Source: Chrysomallon squamiferum
Lineage: Eukaryota > Mollusca > Gastropoda > Neomphalida > Peltospiridae
NCBI GenBank assembly: GCA_012295275.1
Contig: CM022671.1
Coordinates: 4,891,565 to 4,955,564 of the forward strand
Length of the DNA: 64,000 nucleotides
Direction of reading: 5' to 3'
Below, one piece after another: positions 1 to 23,500 of this stretch. Under the pieces are notes generated by a model. The model had not been told where the DNA came from. It ran no database searches and was given only the letters and a program-made list of their open reading frames with translations. Each line of letters opens with the position of its first letter. Positions within the stretch are counted from its first letter, which is position 1. Made by a program: the position numbers and the translations under genes.

Positions 1-1194
1 ACGTCATTGTTCGAAAACTCGTAAACTGGAGCACCCGTAAAGTCAAGATACCACTATATATATATATATGCTAAACCTTTATATTCTTCGGTACTGTTCG
101 TTTTTGTCCGTCAAGGAAATAAAATGTACAGGCTTCTCGAATCGTTATGAAAATAATTTAAAAGTTAACCGTTAAAAATCTGCTCGATAAATTCCCACTT
201 CTTTAAAATAAGTTAATAAGTAAAACAAAACAAAATAAAATCAAGTAAAATGAAATAAAAGACAAATAATTGGCCTGCTCCGTGAAAGCAAATACAGCTA
301 TATATTTGAATAATCCATATTCATTTGTTTTACAGGTAACTTTAAAGCCATTGTTCGTAAATTCAAATACTTATCCCTCAAGATTTTGTTAATTTAACCT
401 TACTTCTAACAGAAAATACGAAAGCTGGATTTTAGTTTGTCTAGAATTTGTTTATTTTCTTCTCTTTTTTTTTTTTTTCATATGACGAGTTTCGCGTTTT
501 AATTCAAGGGAGATAACTAAATCCAAAATAATAATAAAATGGAAGAGGTCGAAATTATGTTCGGTACAGTTAAATAAAACACTTCTTCATTTCTTCATTA
601 ATAAGAAATAAAGGAAGTTAAATAAAACTTTCAATGTAATAATACAGTAATTATGAAAAGTACGAAGTTGGACACAACTTGATATTATTTTATTAACAAA
701 AAAAAAAAAAAAAAAAGAAAATAATAAATCAGAAAAAAAAGCACATCTTCTTCTTGTACAAAAATGCCATTTCGTAACAAAGTCCAACACAATCATTAAA
801 GCAAAAAGAAGAAAAATGCTGCATTTTTTACACTACAAACAAAATCAACAATAAAAATAATAACAACTGAACAAAATATTGTAGATACAATGTCTCTAAA
901 TAAACTCTTGGTAAAAGCAAAGATTGCATTTGGCCCCTAAACAGTTCAATATAGCGATGCAGGTCCATAATTCAGTACCAGTGCATACGTTTGTAATTCA
1001 AAATGGTTGTGTACACTTTGAAACAGGATTCTCTTAAAAGTCACACTGAATGGAAGGCAAATTGACTATAATTATTATTTGTTTAATAATATGGTGTAAT
1101 TTTGTAAATGGAAGTTTGGTGAAGAAAACAAAATAATAAAATGCATATATTTTTTTATGCTTTGTATGAAAAGGTAAATAAATATACATGAATA

Positions 1195-1195
<1 letters not shown>

Positions 1196-1242
<47 letters not shown>

Positions 1243-1262
1243 TAATAATAATAATAATAATA
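1196..1262. repeat. (AAT)n microsatellite
   Basis: An almost pure AAT/ATA trinucleotide tract with one interruption. It lies in otherwise AT-rich non-coding DNA. Confidence 0.9.
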
Positions 1263-1764
1263 TTTTTTAAATAGTATTTTTTAAAATTATTATAGCAATA
1301 TTTTTTTTTAAATTATAATATTAAGAAAAAACAATAACTAAAATAACTGCAGTAATAATAAAAATAGTAAAATCAAATAGTAACATTAAGAAAAATAATA
1401 ACAATAAAAACAAAAATAATGATAATAATAACTAATAAATAATTTAATAAAATTACAAAATTCAGTGAGGTACAGAAGTTTTGTAATAAATGATTATGGA
1501 CCTTGCAAATCATCTGAACTGAAACTGAGCAATGGAAGACTAAAAAATAAATTTTATTTTTGTTAATTAAAATTAAATTAACGACAGTAAGATAGGGATT
1601 TTTTCTTCTTTTTTTCTACAAATTAACCTACTACAACCTAACATTTCATTAATTAATATCCTCAGGAAATTAAACTTTTTTATTTAGATATTTAGACTGA
1701 AGATGTACAGTGAAATGTCATATGTATAGATATACAGATATGTATATGTATAGATAGTTTCTAA

Positions 1765-1767
<3 letters not shown>

Positions 1768-1810
<43 letters not shown>

Positions 1811-1820
1811 ACACACACAC
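1768..1820. repeat. (AT)n-(AC)n compound microsatellite
   Basis: A long TA-dinucleotide run passing directly into a short CA run. Confidence 0.85.
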
Positions 1821-1908
1821 TAAAAACTATCTATTCTCATAATTAAACAGGATATTATAAATTCAAGTTACATTTTCTAGATAAAATTCCTGATCAAATT
1901 ATCAACAT

Positions 1909-1938
1909 TATCATCATCATCATCATCATCATCATCAT
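1909..1938. repeat. (ATC)n microsatellite
   Basis: About nine tandem ATC/TCA units. Similar short ATC tracts recur at about 33519, 46116 and 51371. Confidence 0.85.
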
Positions 1939-4900
1939 TTACATAAGGGGAAACATCAGTAAATCAGGACAGTCTTTTTATTGTTACGAATTGACTTACT
2001 AACAATAAAAACTATTTACTAATGATAAAGCTGTTGTTACATTTATTATTATCAAAGATTGGATTGAAGAACTAATATATTTTTAAGACACATCTTAACA
2101 TCATAATCTAACTATATATATATATATAGATAATTATTAAACCATTACCATGTTATTCTTATTGTTATTTTATCAAATTTCCTTAATTATTAACAAGATT
2201 TCTTTTCTGAGTATTTACAATTCAGTTATATATATATATTTTTTTTTTATTTATACATTACATCATTTATACATTACATCATTTATGCATTACATACATT
2301 GCATTCAAACAGTAGGTGTTCAAATGTATTTGTGCAAAAAATCAAATGATATGTTCTTTTCATCAACAAAAAATGAAAAAGCTAATGTTACACATCATTT
2401 CCATTTGGTCAAAAACCAAACTAATTTATATTTAGTGGATAATTAATTATGTTTACATTTAAAATTGTATCTAACAAAATATGCATACTTACATACTTTT
2501 TCACTGTAAAAATAATAACCAAAAATTTAACAATGTCTGACCAGATTCTAAAATACAAATTATTTGAAAACTATAATTAAAGTTATGAAAAGTGAAATGA
2601 AAACTGTTTACCTTATTTTCACATTCCAACTCCAGCTCTGACTTTCACAAAATCTGTTGTTACAGTTCAATAAACTATCACTAGCCTTGTTTTCTATATC
2701 ATTTTGAATTACAAAGTATTAGATTTCTAAACTGACCATAACTGATACAATACTTTTAATTTTATAACAGATCAATACAGATGTATCTTTCAGAATAATA
2801 AAGTTTTAAGTAAATAAGCAAGTCTTATAATATAAGAATTATACAAGTCTCATAATACATTGTAAGTACAAAAAATTTCAAAATCCTTTTGTGTAAAGGG
2901 TTTTAACAAGTTATATTGTCTTTTGTCTACATCTGTGACATAAAAATAACTATGTAGAGTAATGTGGCTGAGAATATAAAGAATCTGAATTATCTTTTGT
3001 CAGAAATAATTTTACAAACATATGTTTATATCAGAAGTTATATAATTCTTTCTTAAGGGCAAATATTTTTGTCTATAATCAGTAAGTTCAAAGATTCAAG
3101 ATTTTGTTATCAGTTAAACCTGTATTGAAGAAATAATAATAATAAAAAAATATATATATATATATACATATATATTTATTTACTTATTTTGACATAAAAA
3201 CAAACAATTGTAAGCTAACTGTTGACAAGAGTTTAATTTTTTCTTACATCAAATGTCAATGAATTTTTCCTCAGAACAAAACAATTTTACTGTAGATAAA
3301 GAACTGATCAATGAATGGATGAATGAAAGTGTAATAGCTCAGCACAAATTTAGATCAATCAGTGACACAATGATTTTATCAATGATACATTTTGACCAGT
3401 CATTCTCAACCTGGGCTGATTTTTGAATCTTTCAAATATTTATAAATTTTTATAACCTCATTAGATAGTTAATAATAACTGAACTTGTAAGACCAGATTA
3501 AAACGTTAACTGTAGGGATGCCAAGATTGAAATTAATCTATAACTGACTTCTGAAAAAAAGGTTATGAATTAGTGATTTTGAGATAAATACCCTGAGACA
3601 AGCTGAATAAAGCTGGTGTGACAATGTTTTAAAACAAACTGAGAAATAAAATGAAATTTGAAGACAGATGCACAACAACTGTGAGACCCTGTTTATCAGA
3701 AAATTCTAAAAATGTTATAGGCTATACTGAAACTAAATTTTTACTGATCTAATTCAGTGCTTTTCAGCTTTGTAGAAGATTTTTAATGTATTTAAATCTA
3801 GTTCAGAATTTAAAAAAAAAAAAAAATTTAAATTCTTTTTTAAAGAAATTTAGGTTGAAAAACAATCACATCAGACAAATTTCCAATAACAAACACACAC
3901 AAAATAATAAAATAAATACATAAAATAAATAATATATACTGAAGGACTATGGTAGTAATTGTAAATGATATTCACAAATCACAAATAACTTCTTTTTCTA
4001 AAAATTCATTGTGGAATAGTAGATTTTCTTTAATTTATTAAAAACAAACTATTTACAAAGTATGTAAATAACTAAAAAAAGAGAAAAGTTGAAATACACC
4101 CATACACCACCCTTTCACCCAAAAAAGACAGTTCTGACAGTTCAAAAAAAAAAAAAAAATGACCACTATCCTGGCAAAAATGGCTGAAGCAGACGGCAGT
4201 CCAGAGCTACACTGACCAATATGTACAATGTCCATCATTCTAAATTCTTTAAACACTACGATCAGCATCCAGTATCAATCAAATAATTTAGATGATAGCC
4301 ATTTGTGCAATGTCCACTTCTAAAGTGAAAGACCAGTGTCCAAGGCAGCCACTGTCCTAATTCAAATGACCTATGTCCTGACAAAAATCCACTGTCCACT
4401 TAGAGACATTCACTCTCATATTAAATACAGATTTGGCTAGCTTACATCACAACAAGCAATAACAAAAGCCAAATTACTTTAATACAGGCACCGAATGCCT
4501 TTTTGGAGGAATCAAAGAAATCTGGAAAAATCCAGAGATCTGGCTCTTACTGAAACTAGCTACTTTTAAATTATGTTAGCTTTGTTTTAGTTTTCCATGA
4601 CACAAATTCAAGTGAGAATGTTGCTGTGTAGTAGCTGATCCTCTCACAGATGTTATTTGTTTCAATTTACTCTCATTTTCATTTTTTATCATGTCTAAAA
4701 GATCAGCAGAAACACTAGTTGTTAGTGAAAACTTGTGTTTTATACAAATATTTTAACTAACAATTTTAAGTGGATTAATTAAGATCAAAGAGATGCTGCT
4801 TTAGAAATTTTTAATTTGTTAAATATAGCTTCATTGTTTATTTTATATTTTAATTAAAGATGTAACCTGCATCCAGAAATCTGGACCAGATCCAATCCCA

Positions 4901-5221
4901 AGCTTACTGGATAAACAGCTCAGTACCTGTATTACAGAATCATTAACACATTTATTATTGAAATTATTGTGCAGCAAAACAGTTCAACATTCCTTATACA
5001 TGAACCGATATAATATTCCTTTGAAAGGACAAATTAATTAAACGTAATCAGTATTTTGATGGATTCGTGGTCAAATTTAATGTATACATTTCAAATCAAA
5101 CAAAACAAAAAACATGGTTAAGAGTGTAATCAACATTCTAACAGATTTGACTAGTCTACATCAAAGTGTTTGGCACTGAATAATCAATAGAACAGTAAAA
5201 TACAATCAGTAAAATCTCTTA

Positions 5222-5660
5222 AGTTCCCCAGTGATCTGAAGCATTTCCAATATTGTAATCAGTTAATCCATACAGACATTTTGTAATCAATGATCCATAC
5301 AATCATTTTGTAATCAGTGATCCATACAGACATATTGTAATCAGTTAAGCCAGACATTTTGTAATCAGTTGATCCATACAGATATTTTGTAATCAGTGAT
5401 CCATACAGACATTGTAATCAGTTAATCCATACAGACATTTTGTAATCATTTAATGCACATATTTGTTATCAATCAATCAGTACAATTTACATTTTACAAC
5501 TAGTTAATCTGTGTATCTCACATTTTGTAATCAGTTAATCCAAACAAATAACATTACATATTCATTTAAACCATACAATTCATTTCAATAATCAGTTAAT
5601 CTGTGCATTTTCATATTCAGTAATCAATCCTCTTCTTATAATCCACACAATTAACATTTT
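5222..5660. repeat. Degenerate ~30-bp tandem repeat
   Basis: About twelve diverged copies of a unit built on 'ttttgtaatcagttaatcc' followed by 'atacagacat'. Copies are clearest from 5255 to 5450 and decay rightwards into AT-rich sequence with scattered 'gtaatca' words. There is no coding potential. Confidence 0.75.
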
Positions 5661-8642
5661 CTTATCACTTAATCCACACAGTTCATAATATCACTTGTAA
5701 CCATTTGGCAATCACTGACTAATTAAAATTTCTTATCAATTTTCACCCAAAAAATCAACCAAAAATATTATGTGTAAATATTATTTGTAATCACATAATT
5801 AATATATTATTGTTACAACGAACCATTAAATAATCAAACATTCCATGCACTACACAGTAAAACTTGTGTAAAGTAATTAATATGTAATTAGTAAGTCATA
5901 ATTATTCAGTAATCTGTGTTAATCTGTAACCAATGATCATAATTCTCCTCTGTAACCAATAACTAAAAATCAATCAGTAATCTACAAGTCATAATTATTC
6001 TGTAACTGATGAAAAATAATACAAATGATAATAAAAGATGTGTAACCAGTAAATTATTTATAGTAAAACACATTTGTAACCAAAACCAAAGCAAATTTTA
6101 ACAATGTATAAGGATGCAAAAATTTGTAACCAAATAATATCTGCACAAAATCCAAAACAAAAATCAATATCCATGTCTTATTTATCTATACAATCTTCAA
6201 AACAGATAAATATTTTATACATTTTTTTTTAAAATGATAAATTTTCTTTTCTTCCACTTTGAAAACAAGAGACAATATAACTCTTTAAAAACCATACAAA
6301 CAAAATTGATTTATTTTAATAACAAATGAATAACAATAATATTTATATGAGTTTAAAAATATGTTTATGTAAATGCATGATATAAGTATGCATGGACATA
6401 ATTATATGCATATTCTTGTGCATAAGAATAAGATATAAGAAGAAAAAACCACAAGTACATGTATAATTATTAATTCGGTTGTCAACAAAAATGTCAGGTG
6501 ATAATGAAAATGTAAATTTTGGGACAAAACGTTTCATCTGTTTGTGAGGTAATAAATTTGTTATTATTTGTATTTTATTTTATTTTATTTTATTTTATGA
6601 AGACATTAAAAATTAACTGCTATTTTAATGTATCTGACAAATGTTTTGTACCAGTAATAAAACATTTTAATGAGGCAGTGAAATTATTAAAGAGCGCATA
6701 TGATGATAAGAACAAAGGGCCTAATAAATTTAAATATTTCCACTTCAGTATTTTTTATTACTTTGAGAGACCTGCCACTGTTCATGACAATAAAACAATG
6801 CTGTTACAAATATGTTTAATGCCATCATTTTATTCTTTTATATCTGACATCATAAAATCATTGTGTACTAGTTGGACGGACATACATACTTCAGACAATG
6901 CCTGAAGACTCAGAACAAATCAGTGATGTGATTGGTACAGAAACTGTCAGTAAGCAGATATTTTCAAACCGTTCTCTTTTGTTGTTATACTTCATTATTA
7001 GTAAAGACTGGCCAACAGAAACATGTATAATATAACAGTTGGAAATAAGAAGAATAGTTTTAGATTATTTTTCTTTGTGTCATCAAAGGAATATTTTAAT
7101 GTAAGTACAATACTGTGTGCTTTGTTTTCATGAGTGTTTTGAGGATTTTAGGAAATGGTTTTGATGTTGTTATGTTAAAACATTTTAACTGCACAAAAAT
7201 AACTACTGTCATTGGCACTAAAATGGAGAATGTACACATTGTAAAATGATTTTTTTTTTTAATTTTAAATTTTTATATTATTATCAACTGTTATATTATT
7301 ATATTTATTGGTTGTGGTTTTTGCTTTTTTATGCTTTTTAACTTTTTTTAAATTTATTTTAATACTACTTTTTTTATTAAATTATTATTATTATTTATTA
7401 TTATTATTTATTATTATTATTTTATTTTTTATTATTACTATTATTTATTATCAAATGAAATAATTAATTCTACTATTTAAAAAATATATATATATAATCA
7501 CTAAAGCATTATTTTTTTTTTTTAAATATGCAATAAAACAACTGGATCAGAAGTAGAAATAAGGCCTGTTATTTATTATTACTTTTTTTCTTTCTTAAAT
7601 TGTTTATATGAATAAAAATATATCTTCCAACATGAAGTGCAATGAAGGAAGCATCAAAAATATCAAACACTTTATCAAAATATTGGCATATTAATTTATG
7701 TCATGATTCTTAGAAATCTATATTTTATTCAAATCACTCTAGCACTGACCTTTAACAACTGATGCCTAACTTCATTTTTACAAAATATTTCTATATTTCC
7801 AAAAGCTGATTTAAAATTGTATCAAAACAGCTTCACCTTGTATGTTGACAATTTAATTCAATTGTTATGGGTCGGTTTTGGGGTTCTGTTTCATTCTTTT
7901 TTTTTACTGAAATATCAATATAACATCAAAACATCCAAAATATTCTGACAATTTGAAAGTTTCTCAGTACTAAAATATTACATTAAATATTGTCTAATAT
8001 TTGTAAAAATACAGGGTAAAATATTGGTTTAACTGTTTCAAAGTGTTCTAATTTTAAATAAAACTATTCTCCATTCAAATTATTTTATCCTATGTTACAA
8101 CAATTTTGAAATACCCAACAATTTATTACAATATTTTATAATATGACTAAAAATATTATAGTTTTAATACAACCATCTTTGTTTTCAAATTACTTATACT
8201 GTTACAACAGTGTCTAAACACTCAAAAACATCCCATCAAATTTTTACATTGATTTATAAAATTAATAAAAATTTATTATTATATTCAAATAATTTTATCC
8301 TATATTACAACAATTTCAAAATTCCTAAGATGGCTTCCCAACAGTTTATTACAAAATTTTACAACGAAATGTAACATTTATAAAATAAATTGAATACAAC
8401 TATTTTGTACTGAAATTATTTTATGCTTAAATATTCATGAAAGATCCTAGCAATATACAATCTTTTTACAATGACACATACAGTATTTATAAAATAGCTT
8501 TGTATTCACATCCTTGTGAATGAACCCACAATTTATACAATATCTTACAGGTGATTTGTAATACCTATATACATCAACGTGTTAATACAAGAACTTTGTA
8601 CCAAACTAACGCTGTTTTCAAACTGTAGTTACGGGTGTTTTT

Positions 8643-17757
<9,115 letters not shown>

Positions 17758-18048
17758 TTTTGCTTTGTTAATATATCCAAAACAATTTTCAAATAACCCT
17801 GTCTTGCATGTATCCAAGAATATTCTAGATATTATTGCAAGCTTTAAGACATTTTGCTTTTATGAAAACTTTCCATTAGCCATACCTCCTAAGGGAGATC
17901 ACTCTTATTTAAAATCCCGTCCTGGAATTTTACTAAAATGTGGAATCACTTTTTATATGATGAAAAAAACAACGGATTTCGGTATAGAATAAAAGCATTA
18001 AATTTAGCTGAAATTAGATTTAGATTTATTTTTTAATTTATTATTATT

Positions 18049-18050
<2 letters not shown>

Positions 18051-18126
<76 letters not shown>
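18051..18126. repeat. (TG)n microsatellite
   Basis: A pure TG dinucleotide tract of about 37 units. Confidence 0.95.
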
Positions 18127-19026
18127 ATTTCTGAACGAATAAATATTTCATTAATAAATAACCAACGTGCATCAGGGATGTTTAAAAAAAAAAAAAAAAA
18201 ATTAAGCAATGAAATACTTTTCATTTTTTTCTTATATCTGAAAATTATTATCATTCTTAATCAACAGTTTATATAAAAACTGTATGATACACCAAGACTT
18301 AATTATAGCTGTATGAAATCAAATAAAAATCAGATTTTTTAACTGACAAAGAAATGTTTTGTATTTGTTTTTTTGTTGGGTTTTTTGGTGTTTTTTTTTT
18401 TTTTTTTTATTTCTTTCTTTTTGTGAATTTTTATTTTTTTATTTTTGGGGAATGTTTTGGTTATGGGTTTCTTTATTTATGATTAATACTGTTGTTCTTG
18501 TTGTACTTTTTATGTGTTACTAATAAAAATTGATTGATCATCTTATGAATATTTATAACAACAAAAACAGCAATACTACTAATAATAGTTATTAAAACAT
18601 AATTAATAATAATAATAAAAAGAATGTTTTTTGTTATTCATTTTATTATTTCCTTGTTCAAGAATTTCATCATGAAATTTCATCATTATAAACATAATTT
18701 TCAGTTACAGCATCAAATAACAATATATTAAAACTAATAAATATATTTTTGTCTCACCACCAATATCTCCTATATATTTTTGAAAAATCTAAGTTATTTA
18801 TTTCAGTGTAAAGATAATTATCATTATTCTTGGTAATCCAAAAAAGTATTTAATTATTTTCTTATATAATAATAATAGTAATAACAATGTACAGCCTTCT
18901 GAAGATAATAATATATATGAAGATAATTGTATTATAACAATTTTTTTTCAGTGTATAAAGACAGTGATATGACTTACAGTTTTTCTATCTGTACCTGTGG
19001 TGAACAGTCCCCCAGTCAACTCATTT

Positions 19027-19128
19027 TCAAGTATGAATTAATCTGTATTAGCCACTCTGAGGTGGGCAGATAACTCCTGTTCAAGTAGGAGTTATCCCAT
19101 ATTAGACCACCGGAGGTGGGGGTGTCAT
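19027..19128. repeat. Diverged direct duplication enclosing a hairpin
   Basis: Two ~47-bp imperfect copies (19027-19073 and 19081-19128) share 'tcaagta', 'tattag' and 'gaggtggg'. At the junction, ATAACTCCT (19070-19078) and AGGAGTTAT (19087-19095) form a perfect 9-bp inverted repeat with an 8-nt loop. The second copy also has the near-palindrome CCACCGGAGGTGG. It is locally GC-richer than its surroundings. Confidence 0.6.
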
Positions 19129-20587
19129 CACTCACCAGGTGACTCACTGTTGCTGCATTTTAGGTACAGTTATGTTAATAAATTAATTATTTTTTAATAT
19201 TTAAATTTAAAAAAATAAAAAAAATGTATTAAATGGTGAGAAATGATGTTTTTAAAAATAAATTAGGAAAAGGAATGATGACATTTTTTTTATAGTTTTT
19301 TCTATAGAACAGCAAAGCACCATACATTAATTTTAAAATAAAGTATTGGTTTTTGGAGGTTTTACTAAATATAGAAATTAATTAGTGGAACATAGTATAA
19401 GCCTCTAGGAGACTAGATCCCATGAACAGTCAATTCTCATTGCAAATGTCACACTAAGTTACATCCCTTTATAAACAGCAATTCAGTTGTATCTGTTATC
19501 GAAATAATTACAAATTATTGTTCTCTTTTATATCATTGTTAGTATTATTTTAATTTTATTTAATTTTATTGTTTTAAATTTTTTATATATTTTTTTATTT
19601 ATTCATTTAACACAAATTACATACATTTATAAATAACAATTCTTTCATAATTGCAAATTATTAATTATTTTTATAGTATTGTTTATTTTGCCATTTATTT
19701 ACTTATTCTCTTCAGAACATTTATTTATTTAATCTTTCTTTAAATATATTTTTACTGGTTAGTAGTACATTTTCAAACTAAATGTTTTATCTACATACAA
19801 ATGTTTAATGTATTTAAGTTATTGTTAACTTTATCACTTATTTTATTTATTTATTATTTATTTATTCATTTATTATTTACATATTTAATCATTTATCTAT
19901 CTTATTTATTTAATTATTATTATTTTTATTTATTTATTTATTTATTATTTACATATTTAATCATTTATCTATCTTATTTATTTAATTATTATTATTTTTA
20001 TTTATTTATTTATTTAATTAAATGGTATCTTATAAACATTACTCTAATGGTTGTTCCTTTTTTAATCTTTTTTTCTTCAAGTAATCATTTATTTATTTAT
20101 TTATTTATTTATTTATAAATTCTTTATCATTCATGTTATAAAACAAAAGACTTTTACTTATTCTAAATTAGAAACAACAAAGAAAGAAATTGAAAAGATT
20201 AGCGGTGCACTTCTGTTCTGAGAGAAAAAGTAAAATTTTGAAGCGTCAATCAAAAATGAAAAAATAAAAAAGTTTTTGGACGCAAATTTTGACGGTTTGC
20301 CAGAATAATGGAGATCGGACCTTTTTATTATTTTAATGAAATATACCGAGTTTGATATGAATCCTGAATGCCAATTTTTAAATAGATTCCGATCTAGAAC
20401 CACATATTTCTCACAGCAGACAGCTGATGTCTTCTCATGTGATTTTTCATCAGGTTAAGTGTACTATAATAACAGTTATTTTAATACTAGAAAATACATT
20501 TGAGATTACTTCACTATTAGAAACTAAACTTTCTATCAGTTTAGATGTAATGTATATGCTAGTATGATTATACATGAAAAGAGTCCT

Positions 20588-23500
20588 TTAATATACAAAC
20601 ATAAACAAATAAACCTTCCAAAAATATACACATGGATAACTGGCCATGCCAATATAAACAAAGACATTTGGAAACTCAGTTACAAACAGACATGCATGGC
20701 ATAGAAATACAAAGATGCATACATCAACATGCAAAAACAAACATACAAAATATAAACATAAATACACTGAAAAGAAATATAAAGAGATACACAGACATAC
20801 AAATATAAACAACTATATACATATGAAAAGATCAAAACAAATATAGAAACATTTAAATATAAACACAGACATCAAGAGATACAAATTTAAACACAGATCC
20901 CAAACATACAAATATAAACACAGACACCCAGACATACAAATAGAAAAACAGACACCCAGACATACAAATACAGAGACACCCAGACATACAAATATAAAAA
21001 CAGACACCCAGACATACAAATAGAAACACAGACACCCAGACATTCAAATACAAACACAGACACCCAGACATACAAATAGAAACACAGACATCCAGACATA
21101 CAAATACAAACACAGATACCCAGACATACAAATATAAACACAGACACCAAGACACACAAGTATAAACACAGACACCCTGACATACAAATATGAACAGACA
21201 CGTGGACATACAAACATAAACACAGAGATGTGGACATACAAATACAAACACAGACACCCAGACATACAGATATAAACACAGACACCCAGACATACAAACA
21301 CAGAGACCCAGACATGCAAATATAAACACAGACACCTGGACATACAAATATAAACACAGACACGTGGACATACAAATATAAACACAGACACACAGACATA
21401 CAAATATAAACAGAGACACCCAGACATACAAATATAAACACAGACACGTGGACATACAAATATAAACACAGAGACGTTGACATACAAATATAAACACAGA
21501 CACGTGGACATACAAATATAAACCCAGACACCCAGACATACGAATATAAACACAGACACGTGGACATACAAATATTAACACACACACGTGGACATACAAA
21601 TATAAACACAGACACGTGGACATACAAATACAAACACAGACACCCTGCCATACAAATATAAACACAGACTCGTGGACAAACAAATATAAACACACACACG
21701 TGGACATACAAATATAAACACAGACACGTGGACATACAAATATTAACACAGACACGTGGACATACAAATATTAACACACACACGAGGACATACAAATACA
21801 AACACAGACACCCAGACATACAAATATAAACACAGACACGTGACATACAAATATAAACACAGAAACGTTGACATACAAGTAAAAACACAGACATACAAAT
21901 ACAAACATAGACACCCTTCCATACAAATATAAATACAAACACGTGGACATACCAATATAAACACAGACACGTGGAGATACAAGTATAAACACAGACACCC
22001 AGACATACAAATACAAACACAGACACCCAGCCATACAAATATAAACACAGGCACCCAGACATACAAGTATAAAAACAGACACCCAGACATACAAATGCAA
22101 ACACAGACACCCAGACATACAAATAGAAACACAGACACACAGACATACAAATACAAACACAGACACCCAGACATACAAGTATAAAAACTGACACCCAGAC
22201 ATACAAATGTAAATACAGACACCCAGACATACAAATAAAAACACAGACTCCAAGACATACACATATAAACACAGACACCCAGACATACAAATATAAACAG
22301 AGACACCCACACATACAAATACAAACACAGACACCCAGATGTACAAATACAAACACAGACACCATGACATACAAATACAAACACAGACACCCAGACACGT
22401 GGACATACAAATATAAACACAGACACCCAGACATACAAATATAAACCGAGACACCCAGACATACAAATATAAACACAGACACGTGGACATACAAATATAA
22501 ACACAGAGACGTTGACATACAAATATAAACACATACACGTGGACATACAAATATAAACACAGACACGTGGACATACAAATATAAACACAGACACCCAGAC
22601 ATACAAATATAAACCGAGACACCCAGACATACAAATATAAACACAGACACGTGGACATACAAATATAAACACAGAGACGTTGACATACAAATATAAACAC
22701 AGACACGTGGACATACAAATATAAACACAGACACGTGGACATACAAATAGAAACACAGACACCTAGACATACAAATACAAACAGAGACACCCAGACATAC
22801 AAATACAAACACAGACATCCAGACATACAAATATAAACACAGACACCCAGACATACAACTATAAACACAGACACCCAGACATACAAATATAAAAACAGAC
22901 ACCCAGACATACAAATGCAAACACAGACACCCAGATATACAAATACAAACAGAGACACCATGACATACAAATACAAACACAGACACGTGGACATACAAAT
23001 ATAAACACAGACACGTGGACATACAAAATATAAACACAGACACGTGGACATAAAAATAGAAACACAGACACCTAGACATACAAATACAAACAGAGACACC
23101 CAGACATACAAATACAAACACAGACATCCAGACATACAAATATAAACAGAGACACCCAGACATACAACTATAAACACAGACACCCAGACATACAAGTATA
23201 AAAACAGACACCCAGACATACAAATGCAAACACAGACACCCAGATATACAAATACAAACAGAGACACCATGACATACAAATACAAACACAGACACGTGGA
23301 CATACAAATATAAACACAGACACGTGGACATACAAATATAAACACAGACACGTGGACATAAAAATAGAAACACAGACACCTAGACATACAAATACAAACA
23401 GAGACACCCAGACATACGAATAGAAACACAGACACCCAGACATACAAATATAAACACACCCAGACATACAAGTATAAAAACAGACACCCAGACATACAAA

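Larger units (their letters stand above)
1..8642. other. AT-rich non-coding flank downstream of TMEM120
   Basis: No gene was recognised. The open frames here are short, low-complexity and show no family resemblance or splice pattern. The stretch consists of A/T-rich unique-looking sequence with many homopolymer runs and AAT, AT and TCA microsatellites (main ones listed separately). The part nearest 8642 is presumably the TMEM120 3' UTR, because that gene is transcribed leftwards. Several TTTATT hexamers (AATAAA on the minus strand), for example near 8122 and 8271, could be polyadenylation signals, but none stands out. Positions 505-518 carry a CAAGGGAGATAACT motif that recurs in variant form near 17891 and 37021. 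Confidence 0.6.
17758..20587. other. Intergenic region upstream of TMEM120
   Basis: This holds the presumed TMEM120 5' UTR and promoter (minus-strand transcription), but no TATA box, initiator or 5' exon can be assigned. It contains a long (TG)n run (18051-18126), poly-T runs near 18390, a duplicated hairpin element (19027-19128) and TTTA-rich sequence with a ~70-bp direct duplication (about 19860-20000). The frame open at 17597-17992 on the plus strand overlaps TMEM120 exon 1 antisense and is not considered a gene. Confidence 0.6.

Noticed and set aside
6519-6905. 128-residue plus-strand open frame in the left flank
   Set aside because: It is AT-driven with a TTTTA repeat inside, no recognisable family, no splice partners and unremarkable codon composition.
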